Assembly: GCA_964637165.1 (NCBI GenBank)
Contig: CAZWVI010000007.1
Span: 23,291 to 87,290, forward strand
Origin: CAZWVI01 sp964637165
GTDB lineage: Bacteria; Planctomycetota; UBA1135
Direction of reading: 5' to 3'
DNA length: 64,000 bases
Positions 42,742-50,072 of this stretch are shown here, piece by piece. Position numbers and translations under genes: made by a program. The notes below the pieces were generated by a model. That model was not told the origin of the DNA, ran no database searches, and saw only the letters and a list, made by a program, of their open reading frames with translations. Within the stretch, counting starts at the first letter, position 1, and each line of letters opens with the position of its first letter.

Positions 42742-43460
42742 CGGAACCTCCGTGCGTTAATGGCTAAACCGTTAAAGCTCAAGAATGCCAAAGTAAAACA
42801 TGCAAAAAATGCCACGTCGGAAAGAGCGATAACTCCCCGCGTAGTCGATTGAAAGTGGCCACTCCAATCAAGGCTGAGCAAAATTCGTCCTAGTTCGGGC
42901 GGCATCGCCACCGCCGTTGCAGCAGATCGCAACATAATGAACATCAGTAAAATTGAAGCTCCGCTCAACCAGGCGACAACTTGATTTTTGTTAAATGAAG
43001 AGAACATCAAACCGCAGGAAATAGATGCAGCGCCCAGCAGCATGCTTCCGGCTAATCCCCCGATGACTGGACCTAAATCCAAATCGCCAAGTAAGGCAAC
43101 GGTTAGTGGAGCACCTAAAGAAAAGAGTAATGCGACTAAAAGTTGCACCCAACAGGCGAGGAATTTGCCGACGACTAACTGCCGAGTGGTAAATGGAAAT
43201 GAGCGCAACAATTCCAATGTACCTGAATCCAATTCTTCTGACCACATCCGCATACTTATCGCTGGAGCAATCGCTACTAACAAAATCGGCATCAAGGAAA
43301 ACCAGCCGCGCATTGAAGCTACGCCTTGGTCAAAAAATGGCCCCGACACGAAGAAAAAAATTGCGGTCATCGCTGGCAGAGCACCAATCACTACCCACGC
43401 GGCGGCGGAATCAAATGCCGCCTGCAGTTCACGTTTGGCAACTATCAAACTGGGCAACAT
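42738..43460 (-). CDS. ABC transporter permease (GldF/ABC-2 type)
   Basis: The 240-residue protein has six hydrophobic segments and the ABC-2 pattern of GldF/NosY-like permeases. It starts with a short amphipathic LIVAKRELQAAFDSAAAWV. SMRMWSEELDSGTLELLRSFPFTTRQLVVGKFLA is the cytoplasmic coupling segment at about 70-102. It ends with FLSFNGLAINARRFR. It should form the membrane channel driven by the ATPase encoded one base upstream (overlapping TAATG-type junction at 43460). The substrate is unknown. Confidence 0.85.
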   Translation of the reverse strand: MLPSLIVAKRELQAAFDSAAAWVVIGALPAMTAIFFFVSGPFFDQGVASMRGWFSLMPILLVAIAPAISMRMWSEELDSGTLELLRSFPFTTRQLVVGKFLACWVQLLVALLFSLGAPLTVALLGDLDLGPVIGGLAGSMLLGAASISCGLMFSSFNKNQVVAWLSGASILLMFIMLRSAATAVAMPPELGRILLSLDWSGHFQSTTRGVIALSDVAFFACFTLAFLSFNGLAINARRFR

Positions 43461-44317
43461 TAGTTCTGCTCCTCCGGCTTGGCGGACAAAGTCCTAAACA
43501 CATCTTCTAAGCTCAAACCAGTCTGACTAATGCTTGAGATATTCAAACCGGCCTGTTCGGCGGCCGCAAGTAGTTGCTGTTGAGCTAGAGCGGCAGAGCA
43601 GCCCTCAATTTGAACGGTTAAATTAGCCCTAGAATCATCGCCGCACAACAAATCTTGCAAGGAGCAATCAGCGACTAAACGGCCGCGGTTCAACAGAATC
43701 ACCCGTTCCGCTAAGGCCTCGACTTCCGACATAACATGACTAGTTAATAGCACTGTTTTGGTTTTGCCAAGTTCGCGAATCAACTCGCGCATTTCAACAA
43801 CTTGCAATGGATCCAAACCGTTAGTCGGCTCATCCAGAATTAACAAAGGTGGGTCATGCAAAAGTGCTTGCGCCAAGCCGACGCGCTGGCGAAAACCCTT
43901 CGAGCATTGCCCAACAAATTTGCCCCACACTTCGACAATTGAAGTTGCTTGCATTACACGCTCGATGGCAGCGCGTTTTTGTTTTCCTGTTAAACCGCGC
44001 GCATCGGCCGCGAAGGACAGAAAATCCCCCACTCGCTGGTCGTGGTAAAGCGGATTATTTTCAGGAAGATAGCCGATTAATTGTTTGGCGGAAATCGGCT
44101 CTTGTTCAATATCAATTCCACGAATCAAAGCACGGCCACTATCGGGCGCTAAAAACCCCGTCAGGATTTTCAGAGCGGTAGTTTTTCCGGCACCATTGGG
44201 CCCCAAAAAAGCGGCAACTTGTCCGGCCGGAACGCTGAATGAAACGTCGTCTAAAGCACGCACACTTCCGTAGGTGCGGCTAATCGCCTTAACTTCAACG
44301 ACTGGACTATTCGACAT
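43460..44317 (-). CDS. ABC transporter ATP-binding protein (GldA-like)
   Basis: The protein is 285-286 residues depending on which of two adjacent ATGs (44320, 44317) is used. Walker A is FLGPNGAGKTT at about 38-48, the Q-loop lies at IGYLPENNPLY near 86-96, signature CSKGFRQRVGLAQAL near 137-151, Walker B LLILDEPTNGLDP near 157-169, and switch His TSHVMSE near 197-203. The roughly 60-residue C-terminal extension is typical of the GldA/CcmA group that energises ABC-2 permeases. Its start lies inside the last codons of rho (about 11-14 bases), so it is translationally coupled to it. Confidence 0.92.
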   Translation of the reverse strand: MSNSPVVEVKAISRTYGSVRALDDVSFSVPAGQVAAFLGPNGAGKTTALKILTGFLAPDSGRALIRGIDIEQEPISAKQLIGYLPENNPLYHDQRVGDFLSFAADARGLTGKQKRAAIERVMQATSIVEVWGKFVGQCSKGFRQRVGLAQALLHDPPLLILDEPTNGLDPLQVVEMRELIRELGKTKTVLLTSHVMSEVEALAERVILLNRGRLVADCSLQDLLCGDDSRANLTVQIEGCSAALAQQQLLAAAEQAGLNISSISQTGLSLEDVFRTLSAKPEEQN

Positions 44318-45773
44318 CATCCATGGAGAACGCAGCTAAGAATTCCCGGTTCGAAGGGAATTGCGCTAGGCGGTTTACCATTAATTCCATGGCCTCCAGA
44401 GGGCGCATACGTGACAACACGCGCCTCAGGATATCGACCTTCTTTTGAGTCATGCGGGTACGCAATTTTTCTTCTTTGCGCGTACCTGACCGATCAATCG
44501 CAATCGCCGGATAAATCCTGCGGTCAGCCAAGCGGCGGTCGAGCACTAATTCAGAGTTACCGGTGCCTTTAAATTCCTCAAAAATGACTTGGTCCATGCG
44601 TGAACCAGTTTCGACTAAGCAAGTGCCGAGCACCGTCAGCGAACCAGCGCGTTCGGTGTTGCGCGCATTACCAAAGAAGTTTTTCGGGCGGGCCATGGCG
44701 GTTGAATCGAGACCACCTGACATGGTTTTTCCATTGTTGCCAGCTTGGTGGTTGTAGGCCCGTGCCATACGAGTGATCGAATCCAACAAAATCACGACAT
44801 CCTTGCCAGTCTCAACCAAACGCTCAGCGCGCGCTTGAACCAATTCTGTTAAACGCACATGGTGTTGAGGTGATTCATCCATTGTCGAAACAAACACCTC
44901 GCCATTTTTAATTTCGCGCTTCCAGTAAGTTGCCTCTTCGGGACGTTCATCAATCAACAACACAATTAAGTGTACGTCAGGATAAACAGCTTCCATGCCG
45001 CGGGCAATTTGCTGCATTAGCATCGTCTTACCCGAGCGCGGCGGAGCCACCAATAGCGCACGTTGTCCACGCCCAATTGGTGCCAACAAATCTAAAATGC
45101 GCATCGATATACGCCCTTCTTGTTCATACTCGCCAAGCGCGTAATGAAAATCGGGATCAATCGCTTTAAGTTTCTTAAAGTTGTGACGGCGACGATGCTC
45201 GTTCATTGGCAAGCCATCAACGCTATCGACAAAACGCAGTTTGCCACTAGGTCCTGTGGCTTTACCACTAATAATTGAGCCTGCCTTCAACGCAAACTTT
45301 TTAACAATTTGCGGAGGCACCATTACGTCCCCTTTGCTGTCGGCTAAATTTGAATCAAGTGACAACAAAAAGCCGGTTCCGCCTTTGCGCAAATCAAGTA
45401 ATCCTGAAACTTTTATGTCCTTTCCAGTAGCCGCTGAGGGATGCTCGGAATTTCGGCCGCCAGCACGCTTGCGTGATTTACCGCCAGTATCTTTTTCAGC
45501 CAATGCTCCGCCACCTGAACGAGATGGACGAATCGTATCGCGCTTATTACGACGACGACGCTTGTGGCGTTCATCGGCATTGCCAGGATTAGCACTCGGT
45601 GCAGGCGTAACCACTTTCCCCTTTTTTGTTCTTGGGTCAACTGGTTTTTTTGCAGTGGTGCTACCACTTTCTTGGACTTCGGATGAAGTTTCTACTGCCT
45701 TGGTCCGGCGAGTCCGGCGGCGTCGGCGGCGAGCACTTCCCGAGTCCGATTTTGAACTCTTTTCTTCGCTCAC
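44307..45773 (-). CDS. rho: Transcription termination factor Rho with basic N-terminal extension
   Basis: Rho is the RNA-dependent hexameric helicase that ends transcription. I choose the GTG at 45773 (488 residues) because it has a perfect AAGGAGG five bases upstream (45779-45785); a longer frame to 45881 exists without support. The first roughly 115 residues are a low-complexity Arg/Lys/Ser insert (RRRRRRTRR, HKRRRRNKRD). The RNA-binding OSB domain follows (GTGFLLSLDSN, VMVPPQIVKKFALKAG). The motor has Walker A APPRSGKT, VLLIDERPEE and the LDSITRMARAYN Walker B region. Q-loop and R-loop areas are intact (GGLDSTAMARPKNFFG). It leads an operon with the four ABC/DUF4340 genes. Confidence 0.95.
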   Translation of the reverse strand: MSEEKSSKSDSGSARRRRRRTRRTKAVETSSEVQESGSTTAKKPVDPRTKKGKVVTPAPSANPGNADERHKRRRRNKRDTIRPSRSGGGALAEKDTGGKSRKRAGGRNSEHPSAATGKDIKVSGLLDLRKGGTGFLLSLDSNLADSKGDVMVPPQIVKKFALKAGSIISGKATGPSGKLRFVDSVDGLPMNEHRRRHNFKKLKAIDPDFHYALGEYEQEGRISMRILDLLAPIGRGQRALLVAPPRSGKTMLMQQIARGMEAVYPDVHLIVLLIDERPEEATYWKREIKNGEVFVSTMDESPQHHVRLTELVQARAERLVETGKDVVILLDSITRMARAYNHQAGNNGKTMSGGLDSTAMARPKNFFGNARNTERAGSLTVLGTCLVETGSRMDQVIFEEFKGTGNSELVLDRRLADRRIYPAIAIDRSGTRKEEKLRTRMTQKKVDILRRVLSRMRPLEAMELMVNRLAQFPSNREFLAAFSMDDVE

Positions 45774-46000
45774 GAATTCCTCCTTAAAGGGAGGGTAATT
45801 GCACCGGATTCGGGAATTCCGGGCGGCCTCTTGTACACAACCTAAAGGCGGACAAAACAGGCAGGGGTTTTGGAGGGCCAAAAGAATATTCTTTCAGCTT
45901 CTGCGTCCCGACGCAAGTGACCAAACTGAGCAGTGCTCCGTGTGGAGGTGTATTGTCCATGCTCCAGCCAGTCAGGTCAAGTATACCCAAAAACTTGCGC
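45774..46000 (-). promoter_or_regulatory. Rho leader region with palindromes and strong ribosome-binding site
   Basis: This 227-base space is the longest without a gene in the window. It holds a promoter (45952-45980), a GCGTC-CC-GACGC hairpin at about 45903-45914, and the perfect 14-base palindrome AAAGAATATTCTTT near 45881-45894. The AAGGAGG of rho is at 45779-45785. The long leader of roughly 170 bases would allow Rho to regulate its own message, as is known for E. coli rho. This is inference. Confidence 0.4.
45952..45980 (-). promoter_or_regulatory. Sigma-70-like promoter of the rho operon
   Basis: Read on the minus strand, TTGACC (45980-45975) and GACAAT (45957-45952) are separated by 17 bases. 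The start of transcription would be near 45945, about 170 bases before the rho GTG. Confidence 0.45.
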
Positions 46001-47566
46001 TTAGCGACCTAAATCCTTAAATTGCCCACCATTTTGGCGAGCCAACTCAATCATAAAATCCTTTTGAAAGTCGCCAATTGCCACGGTGTGAATAACTACA
46101 CGGCGAAAACGATTCACTTCGGTAATCGTGCTTAGGATATCGTTCGGGTCAACCAACAAACCTTCGCTGGGGATTCCATCCGACAAAAAGAAAACTGTAT
46201 CAACCTTAGTTTTAACTTCAGTGGCCGCGGCCGTGGTGGCACCAAGTGCCAACTCGGGCTTCAAGCCCAAGGATTCACATAAAGCTTGAAAAGTATTAGT
46301 GCGGCCTTTTTCAACACCGGCCGAACCCGACAGACCCGCTTGGGCCAATGCCGCTGAAGCTGCTCCACCGATTGGCTTCAACTTGCGCACGAAATCTAAA
46401 GCACTGCGTTTATTTAATGAATTAGCTGGACTTAACTTGTTGCGCCAAGTATTAGTTTCAGATGCAAAAGCAATAATGTTGAACTTCACATACGGTTCAA
46501 GACTATCGATTGCACTCATGACTTGCTTGCGCACCACTTCGATTTTTTCAAAGCGGGTAAATCCTTGTTCGCGAAATTCATCGCGGTCAACCACGAACTG
46601 TTCCATGGAACCAGAGACATCGATAACAAAAACCATGCTGTGACTTGGCGTTTCAACACCAGCAAAACTGCCAGCTTTGCGTGACGGTTTATAAAGCTCA
46701 TTAGTCTGGGCGCGTTGGGCGCGGCGGGCGGCAATTAAATCTGCATCGGGTAATACATAATCAACGCTGGCACGATTCCACCAATTGCGCCAAATAACTG
46801 GATCATCAAGAAATTGCAAGTCGGTCAATTCAAGCAAAGTTGGATATACGTCGCTCAGAATGCGTCCTTCGCCGTTTTCAAGAATATCAACTAGCGGGCC
46901 AATTGCTTCGCGCACGCGCACGACGCGCAAGGCCAAGCAGGCGGCAGCCTGAACCGGTAAATCTTCTGATTGCAGACATACCACCAAAGGTGGTCCAGCA
47001 ATTGTCTCTTCCCCCACTCCTAAAATTGCCAGTGCATCAACTGCGGCAATTCGACATGCGCTCGACTTGTCGCCAATTGCAATTTCCGCCAGGCCGGGCA
47101 ATGCTTCAGTGTCAGCATAACGGCCGGCACCGACTGCGGCCCACAAGCGCGCGTCAGCATTTTTATTACTCAAATGAGTACGGCTCAATTCAGCGAACTC
47201 CGGCCACGGTCCTAAACCAGCGGCCTGCAAAACAAAAGGTAAGTCTTCTTTAGGCTTACCCTTCTCAACCACTTCCAACAACATCGCGCGCATTTCAGGA
47301 GTTGGTAGTGCCGCCAACACCTCGATTGCGGCCGTCGCCACCGCCGAATCTTCATCGCTAGTAATCGGCAACAACAATTTTGCGACTAACGGATCTTCGA
47401 TTCTCTTGAGCGCCATAATGTATTCAACGCGTTCCCATGTATCCTTAGCGCGACGAAAGTACTTGCGAAAATCGCGCACCGTTTCGTCCTGCTGTTGCGG
47501 GACGATTGCCGGTTCCGCTGGACAAAATGCCATCGGCGCCAGCAAAAGCATGAATGAAGCAATCAT
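46001..47566 (-). CDS. Secreted HEAT-repeat plus von Willebrand factor A protein
   Basis: The 521-residue protein has a signal peptide (MIASFMLLLAPMAFCPA). Residues about 30-250 are HEAT-like helical repeats (ARLWAAVGAGRYAD, ACRIAAVDALAILG, QAAACLALRVVRVREA). A von Willebrand A domain starts at about 308, with metal-ion-dependent adhesion site DVSGS at 316-320 and the later FFLSDGIPSEG loop. The architecture is frequent in planctomycete secretomes and suggests metal-dependent protein binding outside the cytoplasm; the partner is unknown. The gene is 48 bases from the divergent sugar-isomerase operon. Confidence 0.85.
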   Translation of the reverse strand: MIASFMLLLAPMAFCPAEPAIVPQQQDETVRDFRKYFRRAKDTWERVEYIMALKRIEDPLVAKLLLPITSDEDSAVATAAIEVLAALPTPEMRAMLLEVVEKGKPKEDLPFVLQAAGLGPWPEFAELSRTHLSNKNADARLWAAVGAGRYADTEALPGLAEIAIGDKSSACRIAAVDALAILGVGEETIAGPPLVVCLQSEDLPVQAAACLALRVVRVREAIGPLVDILENGEGRILSDVYPTLLELTDLQFLDDPVIWRNWWNRASVDYVLPDADLIAARRAQRAQTNELYKPSRKAGSFAGVETPSHSMVFVIDVSGSMEQFVVDRDEFREQGFTRFEKIEVVRKQVMSAIDSLEPYVKFNIIAFASETNTWRNKLSPANSLNKRSALDFVRKLKPIGGAASAALAQAGLSGSAGVEKGRTNTFQALCESLGLKPELALGATTAAATEVKTKVDTVFFLSDGIPSEGLLVDPNDILSTITEVNRFRRVVIHTVAIGDFQKDFMIELARQNGGQFKDLGR

Positions 47567-47614
47567 GTTTACTAGGATAGCGTCAAGCGAGGTCGCAGAT
47601 ACCCGCTTTAACTA

Positions 47615-48472
47615 ATGAAACTCAGCCTTTCTACCCACCTGTTGGTTTACCGGCAATTGCAGGACCCAGTGCTCGCCGCGATGGCGGCGGCCGGCTATCG
47701 AACCGTCGAGGTGTGGCTAGCCGAGCCACACGTGCCTTGGCGCTCTACTTCTGCCTGCGAGAAATTTCGCCAGCGGCTGGCCAAGCACAGCCTGCGAGCC
47801 GGTAGCGTGCACTTGCCTTTTTATCCATCCGTCCCCGAGCTAATCAATCACGGAAGTAAATGGTCGGTAATCGATAACGAATCCACCCAACGCCAAGCCG
47901 CTATTGAAGGTGCTGCGCGAGGCTTGGAGGCGGCCGCCGAGCTTGGCGCGGCCTGCGCTGTTTTGCACCTAGGTTGGCCAGGTGACGATTGGAGCGGCGA
48001 TCGCGGCCAACTTGCGCGCGAGGCGGTTTTTCAATTGCTCCCAACCGCCAAGCAGTGTGGAGTGCAACTTTTGCTGGAGAATATTATTTCTGACGGCACC
48101 CGCGCTGGTGAACTAGTAACTCTTCTGGACGAGGTCGACCCCGACGGTAGTGCCGGCATCTGTTTAGATTTAGGTCATGCAAACGTTGAGGGAAATGTCC
48201 TGAGCGAATTATCTGATGCGCTCCCACGACTGGCACACTTGCACGTTCACGACAATGACGGCCACTGTGATTCGCACCACGCTCCCGGCCAAGGCAGCAT
48301 CCCCTGGGCTCAAGTTCTAAACCAATTAGCCCAAATTGAATTCTCCGGAATGGGCGCACTTGAGTTGCGCGATTTCAGCCGCGGCGATGATGAGCTTCAT
48401 CAAATGTTAAATCGTGAACTTGGTCTGGTGGCAGATTTTTGCGATAAGCATCGCCACCCTATTCTTAAATAG
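47615..48472 (+). CDS. Sugar phosphate isomerase/epimerase-like TIM-barrel protein
   Basis: The 285-residue protein is of the xylose-isomerase-like / AP-endonuclease-2 TIM-barrel family. Barrel strands carry likely metal ligands: HLGWPGDDWSG near 112-122, LLLENIISDGT near 151-161 (Glu), CLDLGHANVEGN near 183-194 (Asp and His), and HLHVHDNDGHCDSHHAPGQGSIPW near 207-230 (His-x-His-Asp). GALELRD near 246-252 supplies the last Glu. It is probably a metal-dependent isomerase or epimerase of a sugar derivative. It is coupled to the next gene by an overlapping TAGTG and forms an operon with an AmgK-like kinase and a MurU-like protein, which hints at an amino-sugar substrate. Confidence 0.75.
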   Translation: MKLSLSTHLLVYRQLQDPVLAAMAAAGYRTVEVWLAEPHVPWRSTSACEKFRQRLAKHSLRAGSVHLPFYPSVPELINHGSKWSVIDNESTQRQAAIEGAARGLEAAAELGAACAVLHLGWPGDDWSGDRGQLAREAVFQLLPTAKQCGVQLLLENIISDGTRAGELVTLLDEVDPDGSAGICLDLGHANVEGNVLSELSDALPRLAHLHVHDNDGHCDSHHAPGQGSIPWAQVLNQLAQIEFSGMGALELRDFSRGDDELHQMLNRELGLVADFCDKHRHPILK

Positions 48473-49362
48473 TGCAAGCACTTACCCCCGAAGCCGGCGA
48501 CCGCCGCTACTTCCGCCCGCAAAACCAAAGCGGTTGGCTTCACGTCACTTCAAAAAACCCGGCGCCGCACGCGACCACCGATTGGCTGAGTAAGTGCGGA
48601 GTCCGCGTCCCAGAACTTGGCCCCAACATAACGGGCGGCTATCAAGTTGAAGACTTGGGTGATGTTCATCTATGCCACCAACCGAGCATCAAAAACTATC
48701 GCCAACTGATTGAGTTATGGCGCCGCTTCAGTTTCCGCGAACTACCGGCCAAGCACCCTAATGCACAATTGGCCTTGAATTCTGATTTGTTTTCCAAAGA
48801 GTTAAAACAGAGTCATGAATTCTTCTTTAGCAAGCTGGACAATGGCGCAATTATTTCAGCGGAATTGATGAATCAGCTGATGGACGAGTTATCCGACCTT
48901 GCTAGTAGCGGTCCTTGGTGCTTACAGCATCGCGATTTCCATTCACGCAACGTATTAATTACTGCGAGCAACGAAATCGCCATCATCGACCATCAGGATT
49001 TACGCAATGGTCCGCTCTTTTATGACCTTGCTTCGCTTTGGACCGACGCCTATCTTGATTTACCAAACGAAATTCGCGCTCTACTAAAGGGAGCGATTGA
49101 ATCATTTGGAAGTGACTTTGGTTTAAGTGGTGCAGCCTTACACGAGCAATTTTTATTCACCAGCTTGCAACGTGTTTTAAAAGCGGTGGGAACCTTTGCT
49201 AAATTGCTAGCTGAAGGGCGCAACGAATATCAAGAGCCCTTAAGCCGTGCGTTGCAGAATGTGCGCACATTATTAAGTCAAGAAGAAATGGCAACTTGCG
49301 GCTTTCGGCCTACTGACAAGTGGCACGCCCATTGTCAGAAATGGGATCGCATTTTTAAATGA
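48472..49362 (+). CDS. AmgK-like anomeric sugar kinase (aminoglycoside-phosphotransferase fold)
   Basis: The 296-residue protein starts with GTG. The N-lobe shows GDRRYFR at 9-15 and VEDLGD at 59-64, both characteristic of AmgK, the N-acetylmuramate/N-acetylglucosamine 1-kinase of cell-wall recycling. The catalytic loop is HRDFHSRN at 153-160 and the metal-binding motif IDHQD is at 172-176, followed by GPLFYDLASLW as in AmgK. It would phosphorylate the anomeric hydroxyl of an amino sugar released from peptidoglycan. The following gene resembles MurU, the usual partner that makes UDP-MurNAc, so the pair fits the AmgK-MurU recycling route. The substrate is inferred, and the next gene's active site is altered. 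Confidence 0.75.
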   Translation: MQALTPEAGDRRYFRPQNQSGWLHVTSKNPAPHATTDWLSKCGVRVPELGPNITGGYQVEDLGDVHLCHQPSIKNYRQLIELWRRFSFRELPAKHPNAQLALNSDLFSKELKQSHEFFFSKLDNGAIISAELMNQLMDELSDLASSGPWCLQHRDFHSRNVLITASNEIAIIDHQDLRNGPLFYDLASLWTDAYLDLPNEIRALLKGAIESFGSDFGLSGAALHEQFLFTSLQRVLKAVGTFAKLLAEGRNEYQEPLSRALQNVRTLLSQEEMATCGFRPTDKWHAHCQKWDRIFK

Positions 49363-50063
49363 TCAGCGCCCTAGTGTTAGCCGCGGGCAAAGCGACTCGG
49401 CTGGCGGGAATTAGAGATAATTGGGCAAAGGCTTGCGTGCCGGTTGGCGACAGTTCACCGTTGGCATTCTTGTTGCCACGGCTATATGCCGCTGGAGTAA
49501 AGCGGGCATGGATTAACTTGCACTATCGCCCTCACCAAGTTCGTGAAATGGCCATTAAGCATGCACCCGCAGGACTTGAGCTGTGTTTTTTAGATGAGCC
49601 TGAGTTATTAGGAACGGGTGGCACATTAAGTGCGATTTGCCAACAAGAGTCCCTACCTGATGTGATCGTCAACGCCAAAATGTTCACCGATTTCAATTTT
49701 GAAAGCATCTTAAAGATGCCAGCGCCGACCTTAGTTCTGCACCAACATAGTTTGATGAGCGAGTTTGGTGGATTCAGTTATGCCAACAATAAAATAAATC
49801 AACTTGTCCCAAAGGGAAAAAAATCGCCAAAAGCAAGTGGCGTGTTTATGGGTATTTGCAAACCGTCGGCAGTTTGGCTTGAACACTTAAACAAATACCA
49901 AGGTGATGACCTTGCTTGTTTTATTCGCCATGGCTTAATTCCTGCCATGCAACTAAATAAGGAATACCCGAATGCCTTAATTCATTCAGGCGAGTGGTGT
50001 GAAATCAGCACTCCGGCGCGAGTACTAGCTGCGCAAAAAATTATCGCGCAAATCGGCAGCTAA
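49359..50063 (+). CDS. MurU-like nucleotidyltransferase with altered active site
   Basis: The 234-residue protein overlaps the kinase gene by 4 bases. The Rossmann-like nucleotidyltransferase fold is plain: ALVLAAGKATR at 4-14, then ELLGTGGTL at 82-90. Compared with the MurU/sugar-1-phosphate uridylyltransferase family two metal-site positions are changed. The NGD after the central strand reads NAK (residues 105-107), losing the metal-binding Asp. The C-terminal W-x-D-V-G-T reads WCEISTP (213-219), Asp to Glu. The GxGTR loop reads GKATR. It may bind a nucleotide sugar without transferring, or use a different chemistry. Position after the AmgK-like kinase still points to amino-sugar recycling. 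Confidence 0.7.
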   Translation: MISALVLAAGKATRLAGIRDNWAKACVPVGDSSPLAFLLPRLYAAGVKRAWINLHYRPHQVREMAIKHAPAGLELCFLDEPELLGTGGTLSAICQQESLPDVIVNAKMFTDFNFESILKMPAPTLVLHQHSLMSEFGGFSYANNKINQLVPKGKKSPKASGVFMGICKPSAVWLEHLNKYQGDDLACFIRHGLIPAMQLNKEYPNALIHSGEWCEISTPARVLAAQKIIAQIGS

Positions 50064-50072
50064 AGGCTTTAC

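Noticed and set aside
45241..45798. 185-codon open frame antisense to rho.
   Set aside because: It mirrors the Arg-rich extension of rho and shows no independent gene signals.
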